Of a stretch of DNA of 64,000 nucleotides, positions 1-11,000 are shown in pieces. Numbering within the stretch: position 1 is the first letter of the stretch; the number at the start of each line of letters is the position of its first letter. The DNA comes from Neoarius graeffei (lineage: Eukaryota > Chordata > Actinopteri > Siluriformes > Ariidae). A program made the position numbers and the translations under genes. Below the pieces are notes generated by a model. The model made no database searches. It was not told the DNA's origin and worked only from the letters and a program-made list of their open reading frames with translations. The stretch lies in the NCBI RefSeq assembly GCF_027579695.1, contig NC_083583.1, positions 21,084,099-21,148,098 on the forward strand, written 5' to 3'.

Positions 1-534
1 TAACCTCAATTTTTGCAAATACCTCTCCCTCTGCTCGCCCTGTAAATGCCCTACGTCGCTGGATAGTGAAGGTGTTTTCTGTATCTCGCTCCTTTTTCTT
101 TTATGTTTTTCGTTTGTTGCCTTCCTCGCATTCAAACTGATTCGAGCCGTGCCGTCCAAAATGGCAGCATCACATGACTTGGTCACGTGAGTGAAATACC
201 TCAATATAAAGACTGAGCAGATGCACACTCAGTGCAAAGTACAGTATTACACCATGTCAGTGCACATTACTGAGCCTTAAGCCTCACTCACAACCTGCCG
301 TACAGGCTGCTACGGGCAGTCTATGGTAAAAAAATTGGCAAAACCATGCTTGAGACTTGCGCAACACTTGCGTGTATTCAGTGCCATAGAAGGTCGCAGA
401 CTGCCTCTGGAAACTTTTGGTCCTGCACATGCAAATTCTACAGGTCTTGAGACAAATCAAGAATGCAAACACTATGTACGGGACCCGTATTCCTTTTATA
501 CACCTGAACCAAATCAGCAGCCCGGCTAGTAGGG
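1..534. other. Non-coding flank, no gene seen
   Basis: No reading frame here looks like a protein. The short frames on both strands at about 284-529 have no recognisable motif. A 22-base segment at 281-302 is matched in inverted orientation at 4397-4418 with three transitions, so this stretch may be the left end of an old DNA transposon. Confidence 0.4.
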
Positions 535-3404
535 GCTTTTTTTTTGTATCCTTATTTTTATTGATTTAAACAACCAACAGTTTTTCAACGTATGCATTCA
601 AATACATCAAAAAGATATACTTTTTGCCCGCCTCCCAACAACCCACCCCCAAACTTTGAGCCATCTGTTAATAGAAGAAAAAAAAATAATAAAAATAATG
701 GCAGCATGGTGGTGTAGTGGTTAGCGCTGTCGCCTCACAGCAAGAAGGTCCGGGTTCGAGTCCCATGGCCAGCGAGGGCCTTTCTGTGCGGAGTTTGCAT
801 GTTCTCCCCGTGTCCGTGTGGGTTTCCTCCGGGTGCTCCGGTTTCCCCCACAGTCCAAAGACAGGCAGGTTAGGTTAACTGGTGACTCTAAATTGACCAT
901 AGGTGTGAGTGTGAATGGTTGTCTGTGTCTATGTGTCAGCCCTGTGATGACCTGATGACTTGTCCAGGGTGTACCCTGCCTTTCGTCCGTAGTCAGATGG
1001 GATAGGCTCCAGCTTGCCTGCAACCCTGTAGAACAGGATGAAGCGGCCAGAGATAATGAGATGAGATGAGAGAAAAATAATGGTTTACAATAAAATTAAG
1101 AAATAATAATAGTAAAATAATAATATTTTTAAAAAAAACGCATACATGAGGGTACAGTCTCACTTGTTCTTGTGACAATTAAGGGTTTATGTTACTAGGT
1201 CTTGATTCCAAAAATGTAATGAATGAATCCCAAATTTTATGGAAAATATGGCTTTTGTGTTTAATGGCATATGTAAGCCTTTCAATCGCTATACATGAAG
1301 ATAGTTCATTAACCCATAGAGTTACAGATGGACAACAGACACTTTTCCACTGTCTGGCAATAAGACGTTTTGCTTGTGGTAAGCAGAGGTTGACCAGTTT
1401 GCTTTCATGTGTTCTAAGGGATAATGCCTCGGGGATAAGGCAAGGATACAGATTACTGGACATACAGGGATTTCTTTCTGAATGATGCAGGAAATAATCT
1501 CAATTATGCCATTCCAAAATTCTTGAATATGTTTACAGGTCCAGATACAATGAAATAAGGTTCCTTTCTCTGTCATACATTTAATACAAGTGTCCAGAAT
1601 ATTAGGGTTAAACTTATGGAGTTTTTCAGGAGTTAAATATGTTCTCATGAGCCAGTTATATTGAATTAACCTCAACCTACTATTAATAGTCATAGTTTGT
1701 GCTTGGCAGCATGCCTTTTCCCATTCTGTCTCTGTAATAACTGTCTGGAAATCTTCCATCCAGGCCAATCTCTTATAGTCTGAGGACTCTCTTGATGACA
1801 TAAGTAATTTACTGTACACTTTTGAGATTGTCCCTTTAGCATAGGGATTGGGTGTTACCAGTTCTTCTATACCATTTAAAGAGGGAGGTTGATATGACTG
1901 GTTCTTAGAATGAACAAAGCTCCGTATTTGAAAATATTTAAACAGATGATTCTTAGGAATCCTAAAATTATCTTTCAAATATTCAAAAGACATAAGGGTG
2001 TTGTCCATAAAGAGATCTGAAATCTTCTGTAAACCAAGCTGTGCCCAAAGTTTAAAACCAGGGTCTGATGTACCTGGTGTAAATCTTGCATTACCCCAGA
2101 TAGGAGAGAAATGTGATATATACCTTGGATCTCCAACCATTTCTTGCGACTCATACCAAGCTATAATTGGGGTTTTAACAAATGGGTTAATTGTGTTCTG
2201 CTTAAGCATTTTGGGGGAATTGGAGTATAAGTATTTGCCCAAAGTTAGCCCTTTCGCCTTTTGTTCCTCTATCTGGACCCATGGCAGATTCGAAGGATTA
2301 GAGAACCAAAAGAGTGCAGCTCTAACTTGGGCTGCTCTGAAGTACCATAGAAGGTTGGGTAATTGCAAACCCCCCCCCCCATCATAAGGTAGATATAGCA
2401 GGGTTAAGCGAAGTCTTGGTCGTCTTTTATTCCAGAGGAAATTTGTGAATGTTTTCCTCATGGTAGAGAAAAAGGCTGGTGGGGTAGAAAGAGGAATTGA
2501 CTGAAACAAATACAGAAATTTGGGGAGAATGTTCATCTTAATGGCACTGATTCTACCTATTAATGTAAGGGGAAGAGACATCCATCTATTCAAAGTATTG
2601 TTTACATATGAAACAATAGGGTCATAGTTATGTGGGATTATGTTTTTTATTTGAGTTGTGAGAATCATCCCCAAGTCTTTAAAGCCGTTTTTAGATACTG
2701 TGAAAGGGTGTTGGATTGCTGGATTATTTCTTTCTTTTTCATTGAGGAAGAGTGTTGAAGATTTGGAGTGATTGACCTTATATCCTGAGAAAGTTCCAAA
2801 ATGATTAATCATATTGATCAGAGTAGGCATTGTGTTTTTTAGATCTGCAAGGTATAATAATATATCATCTGCAGATAATGAAATGTGATGCTTCTGACCT
2901 GAAACATCAATTTCCTTTATCCCAGGGTGGTTTTGTATAGCTATTGCCAGGGGCTCAATAGACATCACAAATAGAAGGGGGGGAACAGTGGACAACCCTG
3001 TCGCGTACCATGCAATAGATTGAAGGGTTCTGAAATTAAGTTGTTTGTGACTATTTCAGCTAATGGTTCACAGTACAATAATTTAATCCACTGACAGAAT
3101 TTAGGTCCACAGCCATATCGACAGAGCATATCAATCATATTCAACTCTGTCAAACACCTTCTTGGCGTCCAGAGACAATATACAGTTATCTTTAGCATCT
3201 TTCTTTTCATGGATGATATTCAATGCTCGTCATGTATTATGAAAGGTCTGCCTGTTCTTCACAAATCCATTTTGGTCATTATGAATTATTGTTGGTAGAT
3301 GAACTTCTAGTCTCAAAGCTAGTGCTTTGGCGAGTATTTTAGCATCAGTGTTAATCAAAGAGATAGGTCTATAAGATTCACAATTGTGTTGTGGTTTATC
3401 TGGT
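535..3404 (-). mobile_element. L1-clade LINE, 5'-truncated, decayed
   Basis: Read on the minus strand, this is the C-terminal half of a LINE-1 ORF2. It runs in at least three frame segments: about 3463-3230 (motif SYRPISLINTD), 3210-2965 (GTRQGCPL) and 2995-1322. The last carries the catalytic box SADDILLYL near 2862 and the long cysteine-poor tail typical of fish L1. At least two frameshifts separate the segments, and the endonuclease and ORF1 are missing. The 3' UTR seems to continue through 1178-535 and to end at the T-run at 538-546, the reversed poly-A tail. A SINE sits in that UTR, and an LTR fragment abuts the 5' side near 3404. The copy is a dead fossil. The clade is fairly sure; the exact 3' end is inferred. 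Confidence 0.8.
702..1072 (+). mobile_element. tRNA-derived SINE, DANA/mermaid type
   Basis: The head is tRNA-like: an A-box region (TAGTGGTTAGCGC) and a clear B box (GGTTCGAGTCC). The body resembles the DANA/mermaid SINE family of fish, and the tail is GATAATGAGATGAGATGAG. An 11-base target duplication, AAAAATAATGG, lies at 691-701 and 1073-1083, so both ends are well defined. It inserted into the 3' UTR of the L1 copy and is therefore younger than it. Transcription would be by RNA polymerase III from the internal promoter. Confidence 0.88.
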
Positions 3405-3496
3405 GTAGCAGTTCGGATGGGTGGGTGGAGCACAGAAGGACGGCAGGCCAGAACTGAGTTCACAAAACCTGTTTATTTTAGCTTTTCAGCTTTAAC

Positions 3497-3555
<59 letters not shown>

Positions 3556-3671
3556 CCATCGTCTGGTTGGGGAGAGCCCGCTCTCCTCTCGCTCTCTTCC
3601 TTAAATAGGGCGCGGTCACTGGGGAAGACACACAAACACATTAATCAACCTCAGGTGCAGTGATTCTGCCA
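3404..3671 (-). mobile_element. Partial LTR, same family as the Gmr1-type LTRs
   Basis: This stretch matches the LTRs of the Gmr1-type elements found at 12056, 45396 and 51364. Shared blocks are the GTGGGTGGAGCACAGA start, the CCTTAAATAGGGCGCGGT block and the ACACACAAACAC...GTGATTCTGCC block, read on the minus strand. A long CA run fills 3499-3552. The far end of the LTR is absent, and a Tc1-like terminus follows directly. No internal region is attached, so this is a lone fossil LTR piece. Confidence 0.7.
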
Positions 3672-3677
3672 AATATT

Positions 3678-3700
3678 CCAAATATTTATGGACCTAACTG
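3678..3700. mobile_element. Tc1-like terminal inverted repeat remnant
   Basis: The sequence CCAAATATTTATGGACCTAACTG followed by TA is nearly identical to the right end of the Tc1-like transposon at 31785-33456. Nothing else of that transposon is present here. It may be a breakpoint left by nested insertion. Confidence 0.6.
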
Positions 3701-3705
3701 TATAT

Positions 3706-4423
3706 AATATTAATTACATAAGCATATAGATACTGAAATGAATGTTTAAAGCATGTGTATTTACCTGTGAAAATCCCTCTGGCGGGGTGCCGTGCCTTCT
3801 GCTGGCTTGAAGGCATACTTTTCCCTGTCTGTGCAGGGCTCGCCAGTGCTGCTATCATCATCAAATTCTTCCTCCTCCTCCCCCTCTGCTGTTTCAGGCT
3901 GGGTTACTTCACTTTTGCTCGCTTCTTCTTGGGTCCCATTTTCTAAATTTTAAACTGAAAATTTTTTAATTTCTCCCACAAAATATCCAATGTTCTTCAG
4001 CCGAAAGACAGATGCAGAATGCTGCAGACACGCTGGTTTTATACCCACTCCTGGCTTGCATCACAAGCAAGTTATGAGTGATTGTAACATGCTAATCACA
4101 TGCATCACACATGCTTCACAAGTGTGGCCCGTACTCAGAGCACAGGAAACTGGTAAAATGCAAGTCTCACACACTCCACACTCACTGAACACACACTGAT
4201 CACGTGTGTCAGATATACGCTTTCCATGGGCTAATGGCGCAATTTTTCCCATGCCTTGAGGAAGTCAGGCGTGCAACCTGTACTTGACAAGTACATTGCC
4301 CGTACTCCTCCCCCAAACTTTACTCTGGGTTCACCGTGACCCTGTGGCACGGCTGCGAGCTACCAAACCCTGTGACCCGTGCGTGTCCAAAACACTTACA
4401 GCGGGTTGTGAATGAGGCTTTAG
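3706..4423. other. Unexplained segment with an acidic exon-like frame (minus)
   Basis: On the minus strand, 3945-3765 is open for about 60 codons. It is rich in Glu, Asp and Ser, with a run of five Glu followed by Phe-Asp-Asp-Asp. It ends exactly at a good splice-donor match, CAG/GTAAAT. A possible acceptor AG lies near 3950. No protein family is recognised. The block ends near 4418 in a 22-base segment that is inverted relative to 281-302, so it may be cargo or the first exon of an old DNA transposon. This is weak evidence for a gene. Confidence 0.3.
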
Positions 4424-4642
4424 TTTCCTTGTTTGATTTCCTGGTTTTCTGATTCCTGTGCCTGTTCCTAGTTCCTGTTTTTCTCGCTGCCTGTGATATT
4501 CTGTTTGTGCCTCAGTTGACCACTTGCTAGTTTCATGTTTACAAGTTTGCCTGACAATTTTGGATTGTTTGCCTGTGTGTTTTTTCACCATTGTTAATAA
4601 ACATTCTCCTGCACTTGCATCCGTCTCCTACCGCATCCCTGA
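4424..4642 (+). mobile_element. LTR-like 3' fragment
   Basis: The pyrimidine-rich block runs into a poly-A signal (TTAATAAACATTCTCCTGCAC) and ends CATCCCTGACAG. This is the usual look of the R/U5 end of fish gypsy-type LTRs. No matching partner or internal region is present in the window. Fossil piece; family not resolved. Confidence 0.4.
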
Positions 4643-4750
4643 CAGCTATACTCAATCTAAAATACTTAACGGTTCTTATGAAATAGCTTTTACAGCTTTT
4701 CTTTCAGCACGACTGCAGTGCATGATGGTATATATTGCTTGGTTAGTGAC

Positions 4751-5856
4751 ATGTCTGTGAAGGTTCTCAGTCACCCAGGTCATAGTAAAACCATAGGTGT
4801 TATAGAAGGCAAGTTGACTTGCTTGAAATTCTTGAAGACATTTCACCTCTCATCTTAAAAGCTTCTTCAGTTCTGTCTGACTAGTGGGGAGTTCCAGGTA
4901 TTTATCCTCTAGTGGACCAAAAGCAACCCTAAAGAGAGTCGTTGAGGTCACCTGGGTCGTTGAGTCATCCTGTAGGTGTAGGTTACTGGGGGCCAGGTGT
5001 GAACGGTGTTAGCAGCCTAGAGAGTCATTAGGGTGATCTGTGGGTCATTGTCTCTCTCTGCCATCATGTGAGTCATTGAAGTCAGCTGAGTCTTGGTGTG
5101 GATGTGTATTCAGTTTTCTGGGAAGTGTATCAAGGACTGCATTGTAATTGGCTGATATGTGCCCCATGTGAATCAATGAGCCTTCGACACCCATGACCCT
5201 GTTGCTGGTTCACCAGTTGTCCTTCCTTGCAATTCAATGCAGTGAGGAATGCATGGACCTGTACACTGGGGAAACGAAACAACCACTTCATAGGCACAAG
5301 GCTCAACACAGGAGAGCCAGTTCCTCAGGCCAGGACTCTGCAGTCTATCTTCATCTCAATAACAAAGGACACTTGTTTCAGTACTACAATGTACGCATTT
5401 TAGCCAGAGAAGACTGGTGGTTTGAAAGAGGAGTAAAAAAAAAAGCCATCTTCATCAACCTGGAACAACCATCACTGAACAGAGGAGGTGGCCTGAGACA
5501 CCACTTATCAACCACCTACAATGCAGTCCTTGGCACACTTCCCAGGAAACTGAATACACATCCACACCAAGACTCAGCTGACTTCAGTGACTCACATGAT
5601 GGCACATAGAACCAATGACCCACAGATCACCCTAACAACTCTCTAGGCTGCTAACACCATTCACACCTGGCCCCCAGTGACCTACACCTACAGGATGATT
5701 CAACAACTCTCCTTAGGGTTGCTTTTGGTCCACTAGAGGATCAGTACCCGAAACTCCCCACTAGTCAGACAGAACTGAAGAAGCCTTTCGGATGAGATGT
5801 GAAATGTCTTCAAGAATTTCAAGCAAGTTCAGTTGCCTTCTTTAGCATCTACAGTT
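4751..5856 (+). mobile_element. Penelope-like element fragment with inverted arms
   Basis: The element is bounded by a perfect 13-base target duplication, CTTGGTTAGTGAC, at 4738-4750 and 5857-5869. Arms of about 350 bases (4786-5147 and 5518-5862) are inverted copies of each other. A unique centre codes for the C-terminal GIY-YIG endonuclease region of a Penelope-like element. Inverted terminal arms and 5' truncation are known habits of the family. The right arm (5765-5800, plus) and the left arm (minus) both keep a CTGAAGAAGC...GAAAT core that resembles the hammerhead ribozyme known from these elements. The reverse transcriptase is absent. Confidence 0.8.
5193..5609 (+). CDS. GIY-YIG endonuclease fragment of a Penelope-like element
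   Basis: The 138-codon frame carries the family's C-terminal pattern: CSEECMDLYTGETKQPL, then HLNNKGHLF, then LAREDWWFERGVKKKAIF, and the closing LEQPSLNRGGGLRHHLS block. In full elements this nuclease nicks the target DNA for retrotransposition. Here it is cut off from its reverse transcriptase, and its last third lies in the inverted arm. The apparent start Met has no family support; the true coding began upstream in the parent. It cannot work alone. Confidence 0.75.
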   Translation: MTLLLVHQLSFLAIQCSEECMDLYTGETKQPLHRHKAQHRRASSSGQDSAVYLHLNNKGHLFQYYNVRILAREDWWFERGVKKKAIFINLEQPSLNRGGGLRHHLSTTYNAVLGTLPRKLNTHPHQDSADFSDSHDGT

Positions 5857-5869
5857 CTTGGTTAGTGAC

Positions 5870-6035
5870 GATTGGTTGAACACTACTTTTCATGATGCAT
5901 TGTGGGATACTATGAGTCCACTATATAGAGTGTAATAATTCTCACTATACATTCGGACAACACTACAAAATGGCGAACTCACTATATAAGTCCACTATAT
6001 AGTGACTAGTGAGTGATTTCGGACAAACGGAATGT
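5870..6035. repeat. Non-autonomous DNA-repeat-like segment
   Basis: Repeated palindromic words (CCACTATATAG, CACTATATAGTGA, TTTCGGACAA) and the phrase GATGCATTGTGGGATACTATGAG fill this stretch. They recall widespread non-coding fish DNA transposon remnants. The Penelope-like element inserted into the same repeat, because the flanking text continues across it. Family not resolved. Confidence 0.4.
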
Positions 6036-6179
6036 TTATATATTTTAATATAACTGTAATTTTGTGTTTGATTGCCTTCTATTCAGAACATTCATTTTCA
6101 TTTAAAACCATGGTTAAAGGTAATCAAGCATGGTGATAAATTTAAGCCAGATGGGATTTTGAGTTTCAGATGAATGCAA

Positions 6180-6288
6180 ACCACATTCATTGTTTATCTC
6201 TGTGTTTCACTAATGGCACTTTTTCTAGAAGTAAATGTATTGCCATGCCACATTTCGTTGTGTATTTTTTCAGAATCATTTTTATATT
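6180..6288 (+). promoter_or_regulatory. Displaced upstream part of the receptor copy 1 promoter
   Basis: This stretch aligns with 23357-23456 upstream of receptor copy 2. Shared words are CATTGTTTA, CACTA(A/G)TGG(C/T)ACTTT, TTGCCATGCCA and AATCATTTTTA. The alignment stops where an LTR begins at 6289 and resumes at 19255 with ATAATATGGGTGGTGGGTGGTGAGTAG just upstream of copy 1. It is therefore the other half of the copy 1 promoter, pushed about 13 kb away by the LTR relic. Loss of function of this half is an inference. Confidence 0.72.
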
Positions 6289-6954
6289 TGTTAAACCCAC
6301 CTGGTGAGTGCAACATGCACAGGGGGAGAATGCAGAGTAGTGTTTGACCAACTGTTATTTTATTTAATCAGCACAACAAAAGATCAAATGCAAGCCTCCA
6401 ACACTTGCCCAAAAAAGTGTCAAAACACTTGTCGACACAACAAACCTTCTCCAAAAAAAGCGCATGTCTATGGCAGGTGTCCCAAAACAGGCATCTGCTG
6501 GTCCCTGGAGAGGAGCAGCAGAACTTTTAACTCATATGTGCACCTGCGTGCCAGTGTACCTAATTGGGCTAATTGCCTTGTGCAACATCACCAGCACACC
6601 TGCAAGGGAATACACAAAGAAACATAGCCACTGCCTGGGGGAAAGGGGCAAAGCCCAAAGGATCACGACACCCTCCCTCTTAAGAGCATGAAGCCAGCAA
6701 GTTTCCTGGTTTCAGTTTACACAAAATAATAAAGATCTTCGCAAAATATTTAAATGTAGAGGAAGAAACTAGATAGAAGAAAACTCCTTCCACATCACCA
6801 CAACATCAGCAGTGGGGGACAGGAGAGGGAGGAAAATACAAACCTGAGGACTTCAGATACTAATTTTTAGGCATTAGGCTACATACAAACCTGAGAATCA
6901 TTTTCCCAGAATATGCAGGTGCTTTTGAAAATGCATTTGACATCACTTGCACTT

Positions 6955-7430
6955 GATGTGTCAGATAGCTAAATGATATGGCTGAAGGAAGAGACTCCAC
7001 TTCATGAGCTGTTGGTTTGAGCTGTGAAACAAATGAAGAAATGTGAGAGGGTAATGTTCATTGGATAAAACTACAGGTGAATCACTCCCACCAACATATG
7101 CTTCATGTTGGAGTGCCCAGACCAGCATACATGCCTCCTTTTCAATGGTGGAATCAATCAATTGGTAACTCTTGAATTTCCACAAAAAAGAAACAAACTG
7201 GACACTCTATGTCAAAGTCATCTTCCTGAAATAACACCTCCCCTGCCCCCACCTTGCTGGCATCCAATTGAATGTTAAAATATCTTTCCAGCCATGGAGC
7301 CATCAAGATGGGTACAGCAGTTAACTGTCAAATGCTTCTTGACAGGCATCTGACCACACAAACAAGGCCTTGGACTTCAGCAGATCAGTTAACAGGGCAA
7401 CAACCAAAGAAAATTTCCTGCAAACACAAC
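6955..7430 (-). pseudogene. RNase H region of the LTR relic
   Basis: The minus strand keeps a gypsy-type RNase H signature: STIEKEACMLVWALQH, then EHYPLTFLH, then NQQLMKWSLFLQPY. It lies between the relic's 3' LTR and a SINE insertion at 7432. Fossil sequence. Confidence 0.7.
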
Positions 7431-7431
7431 A

Positions 7432-7615
7432 ATGACAGGCATTTAGCAGACACTCTTATCTAGAGCGATGTACAACATACACAGAGCAGCCTGGGGAGCA
7501 GGTGGGGTTTAGGTGCTTTGCTCAAGGGCACTTCAGTCATTCCTGCTGGTCCAGGGAATTAAACCAATAACCGTTTGGTCCCAAAGCTGGTTCTATCACC
7601 ATTAGGCCATGACTT
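7432..7615 (-). mobile_element. tRNA-derived SINE (second type)
   Basis: Read on the minus strand it starts GGAAGTCATGGCCTAATGGTG, a tRNA-like A-box region, and has a B-box-like GGTTTAATTCC. The end, read on the plus strand, is the common fish phrase GGCATTTAGCAGACACTCTTATC. It is inserted in the LTR relic. An AAT microsatellite follows at 7619-7655. Confidence 0.65.
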
Positions 7616-7619
7616 CCAC

Positions 7620-7655
<36 letters not shown>

Positions 7656-8027
7656 CTCATCTCATTATCTCTAGCCGCTTTATCCTTCTACAGGGTCGCA
7701 GGCAAGCTGGAGCCTATCCCAGCTGACTACGGGCGAAAGGCGGGGTACACCCTGGACAAGTCGCTAGGTCATCACAGGGCTGACACATAGACACAGACAA
7801 CCATTCACACTCACATTCACACCTACGGTCAATTTAGAGTCACCAGTTAACCTAACCTGCATGTCTTTGGACTGTGGGGGAAACCGGAGCACCCGGAGGA
7901 AACCCACACGGACACGGGGAGAACATGCAAACTCCACACAGAAAGGCCCTCGCCAGCCCCGGGGCTCAAACCCAGGACCTTCTTGCTGTGAGGCGACAGC
8001 GCTAACCACTACACCACCGCGCCTGCC
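7656..8027 (-). mobile_element. DANA/mermaid-type SINE
   Basis: Full-length copy in reverse orientation: the tail CTCATCTCATTATCTC comes first and the tRNA-like head ends at CCACTACACCACCGCGCCTGCC. The B box survives in altered form (GGTTTGAGCCC, minus). It sits between an AAT run and the L2 LINE, inside the LTR relic. Confidence 0.85.
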
Positions 8028-11000
8028 CTGTCGGCGACTTGCTACCTGTAGAGTGATCATTTGTTTGTCAGTCTTGTTTCTCAAACACAGTTCATTGTTT
8101 AACGTTAAAAATCACAAGCAACATGTTTGGACTTAAGGTGAACATATGTGTGCTACTGTGGTTTATTTTGTGGAGTGGATGTATCCGTTTTGGAATACAA
8201 TGTCTCAGAGTGGCTGATACGGCCACGGTTGTCTCCTACACTGTGGGAGAGTTGTGCAGCATTCGGGATACAATGATCAACGATGACTGTCCAAAATGGG
8301 ATTTACCCCCGGAGATGAAACGGAGGAAAAGAGGCCGACGCAGTGGTATAAAGGTTCGAAACAGACACATGAAGCACAAGCCTGTTCTCCCGTCTGTGAT
8401 TATGGGAAACGTGCGCTCCATAGTCAACAAAGTTGATGAATTAGCGTCGCTGGTGAGGTATGACAGACTATACCGACAGTGCAGCCTTCTGTGCTTTACG
8501 GAAACTTGGCTTACGGATTGCATTACTACGGCTTATATGGAAATGGATGGATTTACAATGATCCGACACGATAGGGATCCTGAGAAGGCAGGCAAGAAAT
8601 CGGGCGGTGGTGTCTGCCTGTACGTTAACAATCAGTGGTGTCATCCTGGACACATTACGGAAAAGCACAGAGTGTGTGACCCAAACATTGAACTACTGGC
8701 GGTGAGTTGCAGACCCTATTTCCTTCCACAGGAGTTTACGAATGTCATTGTAATCATAACATACATCCCACCATCTGCCAATGCTAAATTGGCAACTGAC
8801 TCGATATCAAGAGTTGTCCATGAACTTCAGAGTCACACAACGGACGCTCTCGTTGTGATTAATGGTGATTTTAATCACTGTACCCTCTCCGCGTCGCTGC
8901 CCTCATTTAGGCAGTTTGTCAACTGCCCAACGAGGGGCGAAAAAACTATTGACCTTTTTTATGCAAATATTAAAGACAGCTACAAATCTACTGACCTCCC
9001 TCCACTTGGGAGGTCGGACCATAATCTAGTGCTCCTTTCCTCCAAGTACACCACTTTGGCTCGTAGACAGCCTGTTTCTACAAAAACAGTGTGTGTATGG
9101 TCAAAGGGGGCGTGTCAGGATTTACAAGACTGTCTGGAGTGTACCGATTGGTCTGTTTTCTATGATGAAGACTCTAAAGAGGTGGATTGTGTGACTGACT
9201 GTGTTACTGATTATATTAAATTCTGTACGGATTTGCTTATCCCATGTAAAACTATAAAACTTTATTCTAACAATAAGCCATGGATTACTAAGGACATTAA
9301 GGATGCAATTAATGAAAAGAAAGCTGCCTTCATGAGTAAGAACAAGGACAGGATCAGAGTGGCACAAAAGAATGTAAAGGTTGCCATTAGGCAAGGAAAG
9401 AATAAATACAAGGACAGAGTTGAGAATAAACTACAGGAGTGTGACACCAAAGGTTTATGGAATGGACTTAAATCAATAACAGGGTTTGGTCCTGTCACTA
9501 GCAACCTGAATGGGGAAACATTCACACCTGATGAGGCTAACCTTTTTTATGCAAGATTTGATTGCACTGTGAACTCAACTGATCATCACATACCAGCGCA
9601 TTACATTACATCTTTACAGGAGGAAGAGGGGCATCCATCTCTCTATCCTCCAGTAACCATTACTGTTGAGGAGGTACGCTCTCAGCTAAGAAAGCTCAAT
9701 GTAAATAAGGCCCCTGGTCCAGATGGGATCATGCCACGTGTCCTTAAAGTATGTGCTGATCAGTTGTGTGATGTTTTACATTATTTGTTTACCTTGTCCT
9801 TGTCTGTCTCAAAAGTCCCTGCTATATGGAAAACATCCTGTATTGTACCAGTGCCTAAGAAACCCAATGCCAAGGCTCTTAAAGACTTGAGACCCATTGC
9901 CTTGACCTCCCATGTCATGAAGTGCTTTGAGAGGACAATACTGGGGCACCTGAGGGCACAGGTCAGTGCCTTTCAGGACCCGCTGCAATTTGCTTACCGG
10001 GAGGGTGTTGGTACGGATGATGCTCTTATTTATTTGTTGCACAGGGTGTACAGCCATTTGGAGACCTCTGCTGCTTCTGTGAGAATAATGTTTTTTGATT
10101 TTTCTAGTGCTTTTAATACCCTACAACCTCACATTTTAGCCAAAAAGCTTTATGGTTTTAATCTTCACAAATCCACTGTAGGTTGGATCACTGACTACCT
10201 CACATGCAGACCGCAATATGTAAGAATACAAAATAGCACTTCTGAGACTATTAAGACAAACATAGGGGCACCACAAGGAACGGTGTTATCTCCTTTTTTA
10301 TTTACTTTATGCACCTCTGACTGCAGACATAGTAGCTCCTCTTGTCATCTTCAGAAATTTTCAGATGACTCTGCCTTGGTGGGATATATTAATAAAGACA
10401 ACTATGCAATATACCAGGCAGAGGTGGATAGCTTTGTTAGCTGGTGTGAAGCTGCCCATCTTATTTTAAACGTTGACAAGTGTAAGGAGCTAATCATTGA
10501 TTTCAGGAAAAAAAGAAATGTGCCAGTCACAATACTTATTAATGATCGCCCAGTAGATGTTGTGACATCATACAAATACCTTGGCATCCACCTTGATAAC
10601 AAACTGGATTGGAAGATGAACAGTAATATTATTTTTAAGAAGGCCCAGTCCAGACTATTTTTTCTTAGAAAGTTGAGATCTTTTGATTTGGGGAGACCAA
10701 TCTTAAACACATTTTATCATGGAATTGTGGCAAGTGTTTTATTTTATGCTGTTGTATGCTGGGGAGGAAACATGACACTGGAGGACAGGAACAAATTAAA
10801 TAAGCTTATTAAGAAAGCAGGGTCCATCACAGGCATATGTTTGAGTACAGTTGAGCAAATTCTAGAGGAGCGGGTGATGAGGAAGGTGAACAGTGTTATG
10901 TTGAAAGATGATCACCCAATGTACAGCCTATTTGTGAGGAGTGGAAGGAGTCAAAGGCTCCTTCTACCCAATTGCTCCACTGAACGGTTTAGGAGGTCTT

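Noticed and set aside
323-529. Short overlapping frames on both strands
   Set aside because: No motif, no splice logic, and composition like the non-coding surroundings.
730-790. tRNA-like A and B boxes that could be read as a tRNA gene (also in the other SINE copies)
   Set aside because: No full cloverleaf; the sequence continues into a repeated SINE body with target duplications.
3384-3608. Frame with a long His-Thr repeat
   Set aside because: Translation of a CA microsatellite inside an LTR piece.
7764-8084. Frames inside SINE copies (also at 22531, 27000 and 35557)
   Set aside because: They translate the SINE body; the same peptide recurs wherever the SINE does.
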